The notes under the pieces are model-generated. The model worked only from the letters and a program-made list of their open reading frames with translations, ran no database searches and was not told where the DNA came from. A stretch of 64,000 nt of DNA from Nocardioides cavernaquae (lineage in GTDB: Bacteria > Actinomycetota > Actinomycetes > Propionibacteriales > Nocardioidaceae), in the NCBI RefSeq assembly GCF_003600895.1, contig NZ_QYRP01000002.1:1364001-1428000 (forward strand), written 5' to 3'. Numbering within the stretch: the stretch's first letter is position 1; the number at the start of each line of letters is the position of its first letter. Of this stretch, positions 43,901 to 52,265 are shown one piece after another. Both the position numbers and the translations under genes were made by a program.

Positions 43901-45464
43901 GCACGACGTTGGCCGCCAGGGACTGGTTGACCGGGGACCCGTTCGCCTCGGTCAGCCGCCCCTGCTGCGAGGCGTCCTCACTGGCCCAGCGGCAGTAGTC
44001 GCCGAAGGTCACCGAGGTCTCGTCGATGCTCGCCGTGGCACCCTCGAGGTAGCCGCTGTAGATCTGGCTCCAGTTCTTGTTCGCCTGGTCGATCAGCAGC
44101 TGGGCGCTCAGGCCGAGCTGCTGCGGCAGGGCGCTGCCGTCCGGCACCGCTGTTGCGCCGTTGATGGACCAGAACTTGTCGACCTCGATGGTCGCCTCGT
44201 GGCTGTTGGTGAAGACGCAGGTCACGGTGTCGTCATCAGCGAGGGTGAGCGCCACCGCGGTGTCGGTCTCGACTCCTGCGGTCGAGCCGGTGCAGGTGAT
44301 GTCGGTCAGGTCCCATCCGGGTTCCGGCGTCTCCGTGACGGTGGTGACACCCGGCGGCACGTTGTAGGTGACCGTGTTGGTCGGCGTTCCGTCATCGACC
44401 AGGTCGAAGTCGGTGGCCAGGTTGTTGGGCGCGGAGAGGTTGAAGTCGAACGGCGTGGAGCTGTTCGGCAGCGCGTTCTTGACGACGGTGACTGTCGCGA
44501 AGTCCACGGCGTCCGCCATCAGCTGGTTGTCACGCTTGCCTGAGTCGCATCCCCAGGTGCCATCGGTCGGGACGATCGAGAAGTGGTACGGCGCTCCCTC
44601 GATGGAGCCGGCGCTGGAGTCAGGGCCGTAGTTGATCTCGGAGGCGATGTGCCCGGCCCAGGTGATCGTCGCGGTGGGGTCGCCGGCCGCCACGATCGTG
44701 AACGTGATCGTCACGAACTCGGTCTGCGTCCCGACGGGCGGGTTGCTCACCGGTGCCGGCCCCTCGAAGGCGTCCCACGTCGGCTGCGGAGCACCGGCGC
44801 TGCCACTGATCGCGAGGTCGCTCACGAAGTCGTAGGCGTACTTCCCGTTCTTCGTGACGTCGTAGCTGAAGCCGATGGTGTACGTCCCGGGCACGAGGCC
44901 ACCGAGCTCCACCTTCTGGGGGACGAAGTCGCCCTCGGCGTAGTTGCTGTTGTTCTGGTTCAGCGCACCGTTGATCCAGCTGCCGCCGCTGTTCTCCTGC
45001 GTGTTCTGGTCGAAGTCGGTGACAGTGCAGTCCGGGTCGGGCGGGTCAGCGAGAGCGGAGATCTTGCCGTTGTCCTTGGGCGCGTTGCCCGCAGCGGGTT
45101 CCTCGGCGGCCGGCTCTTCGGCCGCGGGCTCCTCAGCTGCGGGTTCTTCAGCAGCGGGCTCCTCGGCGGCCGGTTCCTCGGCCGCGGGCTCCTCAGCTGC
45201 GGGCTCCTCCGCCGCCGGCTCCTGGGCAGGCTCCTCAGCCGCCGGCTCCTCGGCCGGCGCTGGGGCGGGTGGATCCTCGCTCGCAGGCGGATCGGCGGTT
45301 GTCTCTGCGGCCACGATCGGTGCCTCGCCCTCGGCGTACGACGCCTGGGTGAGCAGTGGGACCGAGAGGAAGGAGAGGGAGAGGGCTACGACGACCCTGA
45401 CCAGGCGTGCGACGAAGGGCGCGCGCACGGACTGACCGCCCGCGCGGCGGGAACTGATGGACAC
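40968..45464 (-). CDS. LPQTG-anchored multi-domain surface protein (SpaA/DUF11-like)
   Basis: 1498 residues from GTG 45464 (GGGGG 7 nt upstream). Signal peptide VARLVRVVVALSLSFLSVPLLTQASYA, then an acidic PAAEEP repeat tract, a folded N-terminal region with Cys residues, and a long series of beta-sandwich repeats: several of about 75 residues of the kind TLSATPDGIEGQATIEGDG / YVLDEVGGPAGYTDGAW.C (SpaA/prealbumin-like), then DUF11-like modules (DYTVTLTKVGDGVPVLNFDVTDTL; LSYSLTVDNDTADAIVNTTVTDDVSD) and a Cna-B/SpaA-type module (VVEKRDVETEEVLAGATFELFLD). The C-terminus is a classic sorting signal: LPQTGAPAGMLQMAFLGLALIAGG plus LMRRTRKE. Covalent wall anchoring by a sortase is expected; no sortase gene is adjacent. 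Pilin-like or adhesin role is inferred. Confidence 0.9.
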   Translation of the reverse strand: MSISSRRAGGQSVRAPFVARLVRVVVALSLSFLSVPLLTQASYAEGEAPIVAAETTADPPASEDPPAPAPAEEPAAEEPAQEPAAEEPAAEEPAAEEPAAEEPAAEEPAAEEPAAEEPAAEEPAAGNAPKDNGKISALADPPDPDCTVTDFDQNTQENSGGSWINGALNQNNSNYAEGDFVPQKVELGGLVPGTYTIGFSYDVTKNGKYAYDFVSDLAISGSAGAPQPTWDAFEGPAPVSNPPVGTQTEFVTITFTIVAAGDPTATITWAGHIASEINYGPDSSAGSIEGAPYHFSIVPTDGTWGCDSGKRDNQLMADAVDFATVTVVKNALPNSSTPFDFNLSAPNNLATDFDLVDDGTPTNTVTYNVPPGVTTVTETPEPGWDLTDITCTGSTAGVETDTAVALTLADDDTVTCVFTNSHEATIEVDKFWSINGATAVPDGSALPQQLGLSAQLLIDQANKNWSQIYSGYLEGATASIDETSVTFGDYCRWASEDASQQGRLTEANGSPVNQSLAANVVLGGGANHYEITNAVTCVGKLVLTKEVLNPNGGTAVASDWTLVADPEGEGSNLTTPGSVGGNVPFDVDPAETFTFDELGGPDGYSWTGVDCGNGTVTSVQVPVGTTVTCTFTNVDSPGFLQLDKHVVSESGDGAVSSDWTLSATPDGIEGQATIEGDGHAEGATKAGTYVLDEVGGPAGYTDGAWTCTDDDSGDPVDVVIVDGEAQIELDASQEVSCDITNTANAPTLTLVKAFDRNGTFDDTPETAFELSATPDGIEGQDPLVGDGGASDTVMVGTYTLDETGPATYTEDPAGWSCVDEDGPVSVTANQVTVGLDQDVVCTIINIAVPSSYMLEKTSDPGSGATVLPNSEIDYTVTLTKVGDGVPVLNFDVTDTLTGVEDGWVTGLADDGATILNGVITWHIDELGDTPLTLTYTVTVGPDAWDSVIENQVTPGPTPCVDEVTEEGVIDCDFTEHFTPHYTLDKAVTLLAEPGDDDGLAEPGERLSYSLTVDNDTADAIVNTTVTDDVSDVLNNAEMITSTDALAAQGLSLSDEGLLTWTISDLGPDDPPLTVTYVVQIDEGAWNVTLHNIATPAPLSGGECIPAGDVPAASEEAPPDNTAECETTTDTPDVTTMVVEKRDVETEEVLAGATFELFLDANNDLTEGGDCTFASPPVVDDADESLGTSVTGVDGHALFNDLQHGCYLLVETVPPPGYSLPTVNVMGIQIDEANFVGTEEGGEMAPIVVTDFGEGNLAIVAKRQFELINGAWVESDGRVGFGDTVRYEVAVEATGPKNFHGVKVTDFVPGFNPEDTTSTVDGTLVPGSAVCEDGLVCTTSVDPETQLVTWDIGDLEPDPGVTIGGTAVMEVVFPDRPADLQLDPGETYEATLWNVGFLEWDEVTGPTTPAARLSRAAGRAGLLATAAAVDLPMTHIVLRSNEVVVTALFKAPAGVTNEPPKKDGPLPQTGAPAGMLQMAFLGLALIAGGLSLMRRTRKE
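45097..45250. repeat. Tandem repeats encoding PAAEEP
   Basis: About ten 15-bp units (GGCTCCTCGGCGGCC type on the + strand) encode the acidic EEPAA stalk after the signal peptide of the LPQTG protein. Confidence 0.9.
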
Positions 45465-45768
45465 AGGAAATCCCCCATGATTTCCAGGTGCGGGCCGGCC
45501 CTCCCAAGCCGCGGCGGACACCTGAGCAGATGTTGCGATTCCTCGCCCGATTGGGCGAGAGCAGACGAACCCCCGAGAGCGGCCGAGCGGCCGTTGGAAA
45601 CGACATGTGACTGGTCTTGATCGTGTGCCTTCACCAACCGATGCGGCACTAGGGCATGACCCCAGTGACACCCCAGAAGACCCGGGTCATCCCACCCCAG
45701 TCGGGTCCCTGCGGAGATCCCGGCACTCTGCGCCCGGGCGCCAGGGTCCGTCCGGCACGATGGGGTGC
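45465..45768. other. 304-bp intergenic region between LPQTG protein and CDF genes
   Basis: Contains a hairpin CTCGCCC-GATT-GGGCGAG (45542-45559), two CGGCCG boxes around 45577-45592 and the -10 box of the CDF gene. On the minus-strand side it would give the LPQTG gene a leader, consistent with its ribosome binding site. No further open frame or repeat is supported. Confidence 0.55.
45756..45761 (+). promoter_or_regulatory. -10-like CACGAT that selects the CDF start
   Basis: CACGAT lies 7 nt before ATG 45769 and overlaps the alternative ATG at 45760, so a leaderless transcript would use 45769. Confidence 0.4.
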
Positions 45769-46707
45769 ATGGGACACGGACACGGGCACGGCCAGGCGCA
45801 GGGTCACGGCGAGGGTCGTGCGGCGGACCGCCGCCGGCTGGTGCTCGTGCTCCTGGTGTCCGTCGCGGTCATCGCGGTCGAGCTGGTCGGCGCCTGGCTC
45901 ACCGGCTCGCTCGCGCTGGCGGCCGATGCCGGACACGTCGCGTCAGATGCTGTCGGGGTTGCGCTCGCGCTCGGTGCGTCGTACGCCGCGATGCGGCCGC
46001 CGACCGCTCGGCGTACGTTCGGGTTGCACCGCGCGGAGGTGCTCGCGGCCCTGGCGAATGCCGTCGTCATGCTCGGTCTCTCCGCCTGGCTGCTCTGGAC
46101 CGCGATCGGCCGACTGCGCGACCCGGTGTCCGTCGATGCCGGACCGCTGGTGGTCTTCGCCCTCGTGGGCCTGCTGGCCAACGTCGTCGCGCTGGCCATC
46201 CTGACGCGCGGCGACACCTCGGCGCTCCACATGCGGAGCGCGCTCCTGGAGGTCCTGGGCGACGCGGTCGGTTCGGCCCTCGTCGTCGTGTCGGGCATCG
46301 TGATCCTGCTGACCGACTTCCACCGCGCCGACGCCATCGCCTCGATCCTGATCGCCGTGCTCATCGCGCCTCGCGCCCTGCTGCTCCTCCGCGACACCGT
46401 GCTCGTGCTGCTCGAGGCGACCCCGGCGGGTCTGGACCTCGAGAAGGTCCGTGGCGGGCTGGTGACGATCGATGGTGTGGTCGGGGTCCATGACCTCCAC
46501 GCGTGGACGATCACCAGCGGCATGCTCAGCCTGTCGGCGCACGTCACCGTGGCTGACGACGTGCTCGCGTCGCGGGGTGTCGGCGCGGTCCTCGACGATC
46601 TCGCCGACAGGGTGGCGACCGACCACGGCATCCGGCACGCGACGTTCCAGGTCGAGCCCGCCTCACACCGAGAGCACGAGGACCTGGGCGAGACCGGCTG
46701 CGGCTGA
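45769..46707 (+). CDS. Cation diffusion facilitator (CDF) family metal transporter
   Basis: 312 residues. A His-rich N-terminus (MGHGHGHGQAQGHGEG) precedes six helices. Transport-site motif in TM2 is DAGHVASDAVG (HxxxD); the TM5 counterpart reads ALLEVLGDAVGSAL, with Glu where zinc CDFs usually have His. The C-terminal cytoplasmic ferredoxin-like domain is present (VRGGLVTIDGVVGVHDLHAWTITSGMLSLSAHVTV). Likely exports zinc or another divalent cation in exchange for protons; the Glu may alter metal choice. Confidence 0.92.
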   Translation: MGHGHGHGQAQGHGEGRAADRRRLVLVLLVSVAVIAVELVGAWLTGSLALAADAGHVASDAVGVALALGASYAAMRPPTARRTFGLHRAEVLAALANAVVMLGLSAWLLWTAIGRLRDPVSVDAGPLVVFALVGLLANVVALAILTRGDTSALHMRSALLEVLGDAVGSALVVVSGIVILLTDFHRADAIASILIAVLIAPRALLLLRDTVLVLLEATPAGLDLEKVRGGLVTIDGVVGVHDLHAWTITSGMLSLSAHVTVADDVLASRGVGAVLDDLADRVATDHGIRHATFQVEPASHREHEDLGETGCG

Positions 46708-46828
46708 CGCCGTCCGCCGGGCGGCGTACCTTCACGCGACGTTCCGTGTCGCGTCACCGTCACGTGGTCCCTGCCCGAGAGGCTCGCGCGCACATCCGTG
46801 CCCGTTCCCCCGAGCGAAGGACGCCTCC

Positions 46829-48610
46829 TTGCACACCTCTCTCCGCGCAGCCCTCGTGGCCGTCGCCCTGCTCCCGATCGCGTCGGTGCTCTCGCCGGCC
46901 AATGCTGCGGTCCCGCCCGGTGCGGAACTCGTGAAGGTCAACGAGGTCGAGTCCAGCGGCGGCACGCCGGGTGACTGGATCGAGCTCCACAACACCGGCA
47001 CCGCAACGATCGACCTGTCCGGCTTCCGGCTCAAGGACAGCGCGAAGAGCAGCAACTACACGATCCCCTCGGGCACCACGATCGCCGCCGGCGCGTACCG
47101 CGTCTTCGACGAGTCGGTGTTCGGCTTCGGTCTGGGCGCGAGCGACCAGGCGCGCCTCTTCGCGCCGGACGGCACGAGCCTGGTCGACTCCACCAGCTGG
47201 AGCTCGCACGCATCCGTGACCTGGGGTCGTTGCCCCAACGGCACGGGCGCCTTCGCCACCACGCTCGCGTCGACCAAGGGCGCGGCGAACTCCTGTTCGA
47301 CGCCCGTCAACGTGAAGATCAACGAGGTCGAGTCCAACGGCGGTACGCCGGGTGACTGGGTCGAGATCATCAACAACGGATCGACGACCGCCGACCTGAG
47401 CGGCTACGTCTTCAAGGACGACGCGAACTCGTGGACGCTCCCCTCCGGCTCGACCGTGGTGGCTGGCGGCTATCGCGTGATCGAGGAGGCGCAGTTCGGC
47501 TTCGGCCTGGGAGCCCCCGAGTCCGCGAAGCTCTACCAGCCGGGCGGCTCGATCCTCGTCGACAGCACCAGCTGGTCCGCGCACGCGGCCACGACGCTGG
47601 GCCGTTGCCCCAACGGCACCGGAGCGTTCGAGGCGACCGCCGCCGCGACCAAGGCCGCCGCCAACTCCTGCTCGGCTCCGCTGCAGACCCAGGCCTGGCC
47701 TGGCTCGTCGAGCGCCTCCACGGTCGATCCGGCCAACGCGCTCGGCACCAACATGAGCGGCCTGGCCTACGAGGGCTCCGGCTCCTCGGCAGTCCTGTGG
47801 GCCGCCAAGAACGGCGTCGGCACGCTGCACCGTCTGACCTTCAACGGCACCAACTGGGCGCCGTCGACCGGCTGGACCTCGGGCAAGGTGCTGCACTACC
47901 CGAGCGGCACCGGTGACGTCGACGCAGAGGGCGTGACCTTCGCCAACGGATCAGCCAGCGGCGTCTACGTGGCGGCTGAGCGCGACAACGGCAACAGCAG
48001 CGTCAGCCGCAACAGCATCCTGAGCTTCGACGTGTCCGGCTCGGGCTCGTCGCTCAACGCCACCCGCGAGTGGAACCTCACCAGCCTGATCCCGGCCACC
48101 TCGGCCAACACCGGCTTCGAGGCGGTCTCCTTCATCCCCAACGCGGCGCTGGTTGCCAAGGGCTTCGTCGACGCCACCACGGGCGCCGTCTACGACCCCG
48201 CGTCGTACGCCGACCACGCCGGTGGCCTCTTCTTCGCAGGTGTCGAGCAGACCGGTGACATCCACGCGTTCGCGCTCAACCACACGACCGGCACGGCGAC
48301 GAAGGTCGCCACCATCGACAGCCCGTTCATCGGTGTCATGGACCTGTCGTTCGACACCCAGACCGGCAAGCTCTGGGCCGCGTGCGACGACAACTGCACC
48401 GGCCGCAGCGCGGTCCTGGACGTCAACGCCTCGGGTGCCTTCGCGGCCGAGGTCATCAACGAGCGCCCGACCGGCATGGCCAACCTCAACAACGAGGGCT
48501 TCACCCTCGCCCCCGCCGCGGACTGCGTCGCGGGCAGCAAGCCGGTCTTCTGGTCCGACGACTCGAACACCGGTGGCTTCGCGATCCGCAAGGGCTCCAT
48601 CACCTGCTGA
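46829..48610 (+). CDS. Secreted protein with two lamin-tail domains and a C-terminal repeat-propeller-like region
   Basis: 593 residues from TTG 46829 (AAGGA 7 nt upstream). Signal peptide HTSLRAALVAVALLPIASVLSPANA. Two tandem lamin-tail (LTD) domains of about 125 residues start VKVNEVESSGGTPGDWIELH and VKINEVESNGGTPGDWVEII; each ends with GRCPNGTGAF and a Cys. The C-terminal 350 residues (ALGTNMSGLAYEGSGSSAVL.., GFEAVSFIPNAAL, FIGVMDLSFDTQTGKLWAACDDNC, NNEGFTLAP) resemble beta-propellers of the SdiA-regulated or esterase-like phytase kind. LTD domains in bacteria occur in secreted proteins, often linked to nucleases or lipoproteins. No anchor is visible. Confidence 0.82.
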   Translation: MHTSLRAALVAVALLPIASVLSPANAAVPPGAELVKVNEVESSGGTPGDWIELHNTGTATIDLSGFRLKDSAKSSNYTIPSGTTIAAGAYRVFDESVFGFGLGASDQARLFAPDGTSLVDSTSWSSHASVTWGRCPNGTGAFATTLASTKGAANSCSTPVNVKINEVESNGGTPGDWVEIINNGSTTADLSGYVFKDDANSWTLPSGSTVVAGGYRVIEEAQFGFGLGAPESAKLYQPGGSILVDSTSWSAHAATTLGRCPNGTGAFEATAAATKAAANSCSAPLQTQAWPGSSSASTVDPANALGTNMSGLAYEGSGSSAVLWAAKNGVGTLHRLTFNGTNWAPSTGWTSGKVLHYPSGTGDVDAEGVTFANGSASGVYVAAERDNGNSSVSRNSILSFDVSGSGSSLNATREWNLTSLIPATSANTGFEAVSFIPNAALVAKGFVDATTGAVYDPASYADHAGGLFFAGVEQTGDIHAFALNHTTGTATKVATIDSPFIGVMDLSFDTQTGKLWAACDDNCTGRSAVLDVNASGAFAAEVINERPTGMANLNNEGFTLAPAADCVAGSKPVFWSDDSNTGGFAIRKGSITC

Positions 48611-48635
48611 CAGTCCGACCACCTGCGACACCGGT

Positions 48636-48673
48636 GGGGCCCGGCACGCCGTACGTCCGGCGAGTCGGGCCCC
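48636..48673 (+). terminator. Hairpin after the lamin-tail protein gene
   Basis: Arms GGGGCCCG (48636-48643) and CGGGCCCC (48666-48673) with an inner GCCG/CGGC pairing, 26 nt after the stop. Downstream sequence GTTGTCGTCG is only mildly T-rich. Confidence 0.55.
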
Positions 48674-48760
48674 GTTGTCGTCGCTGATGGTCGTGGCTCT
48701 GGTCGTGGCTCGAGGCGCACATTGAGGCGCGGCTGACTCCCGATCGTGACCGCGGACCGG

Positions 48761-48766
48761 TAGCGT
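48761..48766 (+). promoter_or_regulatory. Likely -10 box TAGCGT of the BCKDH operon
   Basis: TAGCGT is the commonest -10 sequence in this window. Here it lies 84 nt before the ATG at 48851, predicting a leader of about 78 nt; a GAGGAG ribosome binding site precedes the ATG. Confidence 0.35.
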
Positions 48767-48850
48767 GGAGTGACGCGGCCCACACACCCCCGTGGTTCCG
48801 CACCACCACCGCACCGGCAATCCCGTGGCGGCATAGCGAGGAGACGGCTG

Positions 48851-49969
48851 ATGTCGGATCTGATCCAGCTGCTCACCCCCGAGGGCGAGCGCGTCGAGCA
48901 CCCCGAGTTTCGTTTCGACCCCGGTCCGGGAGTCGACGAGGCAGAGATGATCCGGGGCCTGCTCCGCGACATGGTTCTCTGTCGTCGGCTCGACACCGAG
49001 GCCACGGCACTGCAGCGGCACGGCGAGCTCGGCATCTGGGCCCCGTTGCTCGGTCAGGAGGCTGCCCAGGTCGGCGCCGGCCGGGCACTGCGCAAGCAGG
49101 ACCATGTGTTCCCGACCTACCGCGAGCACGGGGTCGCGTGGTGCCGCGGCATCGACCCGCTCGACATGTTGAGCACCTGGCGCGGCACCGACCACGGCGG
49201 CTGGGACCCGGTCGCGACCGGCTTCCACCTCTACACGATCGTGATCGGCGCGCAGACCCTGCACGCCACGGGCTATGCCATGGGCGTCCAGCGCGACGGC
49301 CTCGTCGGCACCGGCGACCCGGACCGCGACACCGCGGTGATCGCTCACTTCGGTGACGGCGCTTCGTCGCAGGGTGACGTCAACGAGGCCTTCGTCTTCG
49401 CGGCGTCCTACAACTCACCGGTCGTCTTCTTCTGCCAGAACAACCAGTGGGCGATCTCGGAGCCGATGGAGCGACAGTCCCGCATCCCGCTCTTCAAGCG
49501 GGCCCAGGGCTTCGGCTTCCCGGGTTACCAGGTCGACGGCAACGACGTCCTCGCGACGTACGCCGTGGCGCAGGCCGCGCTCCAGCGGGCCCGTGACGGC
49601 GAGGGTCCGACCCTGGTCGAGGCCTACACCTACCGGATGGGCGCCCACACGACCACCGACGACCCGACGCGCTACCGGCTCAGCGAGGACGTCGAGCACT
49701 GGAAGCTGAAGGACCCGATCGCGCGCGTCGAGGCCTACCTCCGCCGCAACGGCCTGGTCTCCGACGAGTGGTTCGCGGAGCTCGAGGCCGAGGCGGACGC
49801 GCTCGGAGTCCGGATGCGCGAGGGCTGCCATGCGCTGCCTGACCCCTCGCCGCTCTCGCCGTTCAACGAGGCCTATGCCGAGATCACGCCGGAGCTGGAG
49901 ACGCAGCGCGACGAGTTCGCGGCGTACCTCTCCGGTCTCCAGGGCGCCGCGCCGGAGGTGACCCGATGA
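48851..49969 (+). CDS. bkdA: Branched-chain 2-oxoacid (or pyruvate) dehydrogenase E1 alpha
   Basis: 372 residues. Thiamine-diphosphate enzyme: GELGIWAPLLGQEAAQVGAGRAL, FPTYREHGVAWCRGIDP, the TPP-binding motif HFGDGASSQGDVNEAF to NNQWAIS, and TYRMGAHTTTDDPTRYR with the phosphorylation-loop region of branched-chain E1 proteins. Forms an alpha2beta2 E1 with the next gene and decarboxylates the 2-oxoacid. First gene of E1a-E1b-E2; no E3 gene is present, so a shared lipoamide dehydrogenase is expected. Branched-chain specificity is inferred from the GHTxxDDP block and the operon type. Confidence 0.9.
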   Translation: MSDLIQLLTPEGERVEHPEFRFDPGPGVDEAEMIRGLLRDMVLCRRLDTEATALQRHGELGIWAPLLGQEAAQVGAGRALRKQDHVFPTYREHGVAWCRGIDPLDMLSTWRGTDHGGWDPVATGFHLYTIVIGAQTLHATGYAMGVQRDGLVGTGDPDRDTAVIAHFGDGASSQGDVNEAFVFAASYNSPVVFFCQNNQWAISEPMERQSRIPLFKRAQGFGFPGYQVDGNDVLATYAVAQAALQRARDGEGPTLVEAYTYRMGAHTTTDDPTRYRLSEDVEHWKLKDPIARVEAYLRRNGLVSDEWFAELEAEADALGVRMREGCHALPDPSPLSPFNEAYAEITPELETQRDEFAAYLSGLQGAAPEVTR

Positions 49970-50943
49970 GCACCGTGACCCTGGCGAAGGCGCTCAACCT
50001 CGGCCTGCGCCGCGCGATGGAGGAGGACCCGAAGGTGCTGGTGATGGGCGAGGACGTCGGCCGGCTCGGCGGCGTCTTCCGGATCACCGACGGGCTCCAG
50101 AAGGACTTCGGCGAGGACCGGGTCATCGACACCCCTCTCGCCGAGTCGGGCATCGTCGGCACTGCGGTCGGTCTGGCGCTGCGTGGCTACCGGCCGGTGG
50201 TGGAGATCCAGTTCGACGGGTTCGTCTACCCGGCCTACGACCAGATCGTGTGCCAGGTCGCGAAGATGCACTCCCGCTCGCGGGGGCGGCTGCGGTTGCC
50301 GATCGTCATCCGGATCCCGTTCGGCGGCGGCATCGGCGCGGTCGAGCACCACAGCGAGTCACCGGAGGCTCAGTTCGCGCACACGCCCGGGCTCAAGGTG
50401 GTGGCCTGCTCCAACCCGGTCGACGGCTACTGGATGCTCCAGCAGGCCATCGCCCACGATGACCCGGTGGTCTTCCTGGAGCCCAAGCGGCAGTACCACT
50501 CCGGCAAGGCGGAGCTTGATGCCGCCGTGGGCCCCGGGCCGCTCTTCGCCTCGCGGGTGGCTCGCGCCGGCGGCGACGTGACGCTGCTCTGCTACGGCCC
50601 GACGGTGAAGACCTGCCTGGCCGCCGCAGATGCCGCCGCCACCGAGGGGCGCTCGCTCGAGGTCATCGACCTGCGCACGCTCTCGCCGCTCGACATGGAC
50701 CCCGTCCTCGACTCCGTACGCCGCACCGGCCGCGCCGTCGTGGTCCACGAGGCGCACATGAACCTCGGCATGGGCTCCGAGATCGCGGCCCGGATCACCG
50801 AGAAGTGCTTCTACTCGCTCGAGGCGCCGGTGCTGCGTGTCGGCGGCTTCGACACCCCCTATCCGTCAGCCCGCATCGAGCACGAGTGGCTCCCTGACGT
50901 CGACCGTGTGCTCGACGCGGTCGACCGGGTTCTGGGGTTCTGA
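49966..50943 (+). CDS. bkdB: Branched-chain 2-oxoacid (or pyruvate) dehydrogenase E1 beta
   Basis: 325 residues, full length. Transketolase pyrimidine-binding domain: TLAKALNLGLRRAMEEDPKVLVMGEDVGRLGGVFRITDGL, DTPLAESGIVGTAVGLALRGYRPVVEIQF, LPIVIRIPFGGGIGAVEHHSESPEAQFAHTPGLKVV, and a C-terminal transketolase domain (VTLLCYGPTVKTCLAA, LEVIDLRTLSPLD, HEAHMNLGMGSEIAARI). ATG overlaps the E1 alpha stop by 4 nt and its own stop overlaps the E2 start by 1 nt. Confidence 0.93.
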   Translation: MSTVTLAKALNLGLRRAMEEDPKVLVMGEDVGRLGGVFRITDGLQKDFGEDRVIDTPLAESGIVGTAVGLALRGYRPVVEIQFDGFVYPAYDQIVCQVAKMHSRSRGRLRLPIVIRIPFGGGIGAVEHHSESPEAQFAHTPGLKVVACSNPVDGYWMLQQAIAHDDPVVFLEPKRQYHSGKAELDAAVGPGPLFASRVARAGGDVTLLCYGPTVKTCLAAADAAATEGRSLEVIDLRTLSPLDMDPVLDSVRRTGRAVVVHEAHMNLGMGSEIAARITEKCFYSLEAPVLRVGGFDTPYPSARIEHEWLPDVDRVLDAVDRVLGF

Positions 50944-52265
50944 TGGCTGAGTACCGCCTGCCCGACCCGGGCGAGGGTCTGACCGAGGCCGAGATCGTCG
51001 CCTGGCACGTGGCCGTGGGTGATGTGATCGCGGTCAACGACCCGGTCGTCGACATCGAGACCGCCAAGTCGATCGTCGAGCTGCCCTCGCCCTATGCCGG
51101 CACCGTCGAGGCGCTGCTGGTCGCCGTGGGGGAGACCGTCGAGGTCGGCACGCCGATCCTGCGGGTGACCACCGCCGACGACGTGGCGCCCGTTGTCGAC
51201 GAGGAGGCGGCAGAGGGTCCCGCCACGCTGGTCGGCTACGGCCCGCGCGATCGCGCGTCTCGCCGGCGCTCGTCCGCCAGCGAAAAGCCGAGGACTTCTG
51301 GTCAGCAGGTGACGAAAAGTCTTCACACTGATGGGGCCGCCCTCGCCAACCCCTCCGTCCAGGTGGCTGTCGGAAGCCAGCGCCCGCTGGCCAAGCCGCC
51401 GGTGCGGTTGCTGGCCCGTGAGCTCGGGGTCGACCTGAACGCGGTCGCGCACGCCGGCCCGGTGATCACCCGGGCGGATGTCGAGGCAGCCACCCAGCCA
51501 GCTGCCCCTGCAGGCCGGGCGACACCGGCACCGACCGAGCTGCCTCCGCTGCTCGACCGGGAGTACCGCGAACCGGTCAAGGGCGTCCGCAAGGTGATGG
51601 CGCAGGCGATGGTCACCTCGGCGTACTCCGCTCCGCACGTGACCGAGTGGGTCGAGGTGGACGCCACCCGCACGGTCGAGCGCGTGGCCGCGCTGCGCAA
51701 GGACCCGGCGTACGACGGGGTGCGGGTGACGACGACGCTGATCGTGGCGCAGGCCTGTGTCGCCGCGTTGCGCGAGTTTCCCGAGCTCAACGCGCGGTGG
51801 GACGGCGAGGCGGTGACGTTCCGCCGCTACGTGAACCTCGGGATCGCGGCGGCCACGCCGCGCGGGCTGCTTGTGCCCAACATCAAGGACGCGGGCGACC
51901 TCTCCGGGCCGGAGCTGGCGATGGCGCTGGAGCAGCTCACCGCGACTGCACGCGAGGGCAGGACCCAGCCGGCCGAGCAGACCGGCGGCACCTTCACGAT
52001 CACCAATATCGGGGTCTTCGGCATCGACGCGGGTACCCCGATCATCAACCCCGGTGAGTCGGCGATCCTGGCCGTCGGCGCGATCCGCAAGAAGCCGTGG
52101 GTGGTCACGACCGCCGCGGGCGATGACGCACTGGCGATCCGGCACGTGGCGACGCTCGCGCTGAGCTTCGATCACCGGCTGGTCGACGGCGAGAAGGGGT
52201 CACGCTTCCTGGCCTCGATCGCGCGGGCACTCGAAGATCCCGGGAGTGAGGCTCAGAAGTCGTAG
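50943..52265 (+). CDS. bkdC: 2-oxoacid dehydrogenase E2 (dihydrolipoamide acyltransferase)
   Basis: 440 residues. One lipoyl domain (YRLPDPGEGLTEAEIVAWHV; lipoylated Lys in DIETAKSIVELPSP, about residue 42), a linker, the peripheral subunit-binding domain (LAKPPVRLLARELGVDLNAV, about 140-175) and the catalytic domain ending SFDHRLVDGEKG (His-x-x-x-Asp-Gly, about 408). The linker region SEKPRTSGQQVTKSLHTDG is encoded by a small DNA hairpin element (51281-51324) unlike the surrounding Ala/Pro-type linkers. The last 13 nt overlap the 3' end of the convergent AccD3-like gene. Confidence 0.93.
   Translation: MAEYRLPDPGEGLTEAEIVAWHVAVGDVIAVNDPVVDIETAKSIVELPSPYAGTVEALLVAVGETVEVGTPILRVTTADDVAPVVDEEAAEGPATLVGYGPRDRASRRRSSASEKPRTSGQQVTKSLHTDGAALANPSVQVAVGSQRPLAKPPVRLLARELGVDLNAVAHAGPVITRADVEAATQPAAPAGRATPAPTELPPLLDREYREPVKGVRKVMAQAMVTSAYSAPHVTEWVEVDATRTVERVAALRKDPAYDGVRVTTTLIVAQACVAALREFPELNARWDGEAVTFRRYVNLGIAAATPRGLLVPNIKDAGDLSGPELAMALEQLTATAREGRTQPAEQTGGTFTITNIGVFGIDAGTPIINPGESAILAVGAIRKKPWVVTTAAGDDALAIRHVATLALSFDHRLVDGEKGSRFLASIARALEDPGSEAQKS
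51281..51324. repeat. Small inverted-repeat element inside the E2 linker
   Basis: GAGGACTTCTGGTC (51290-51303) and GACGAAAAGTCTTC (51311-51324) pair at 11 of 14 positions around a 7-nt loop, and CGAAAAG occurs twice (51281, 51313). It is AT-rich compared with its surroundings and lies in the flexible linker, which looks like an inserted palindromic element kept in frame. Confidence 0.55.
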
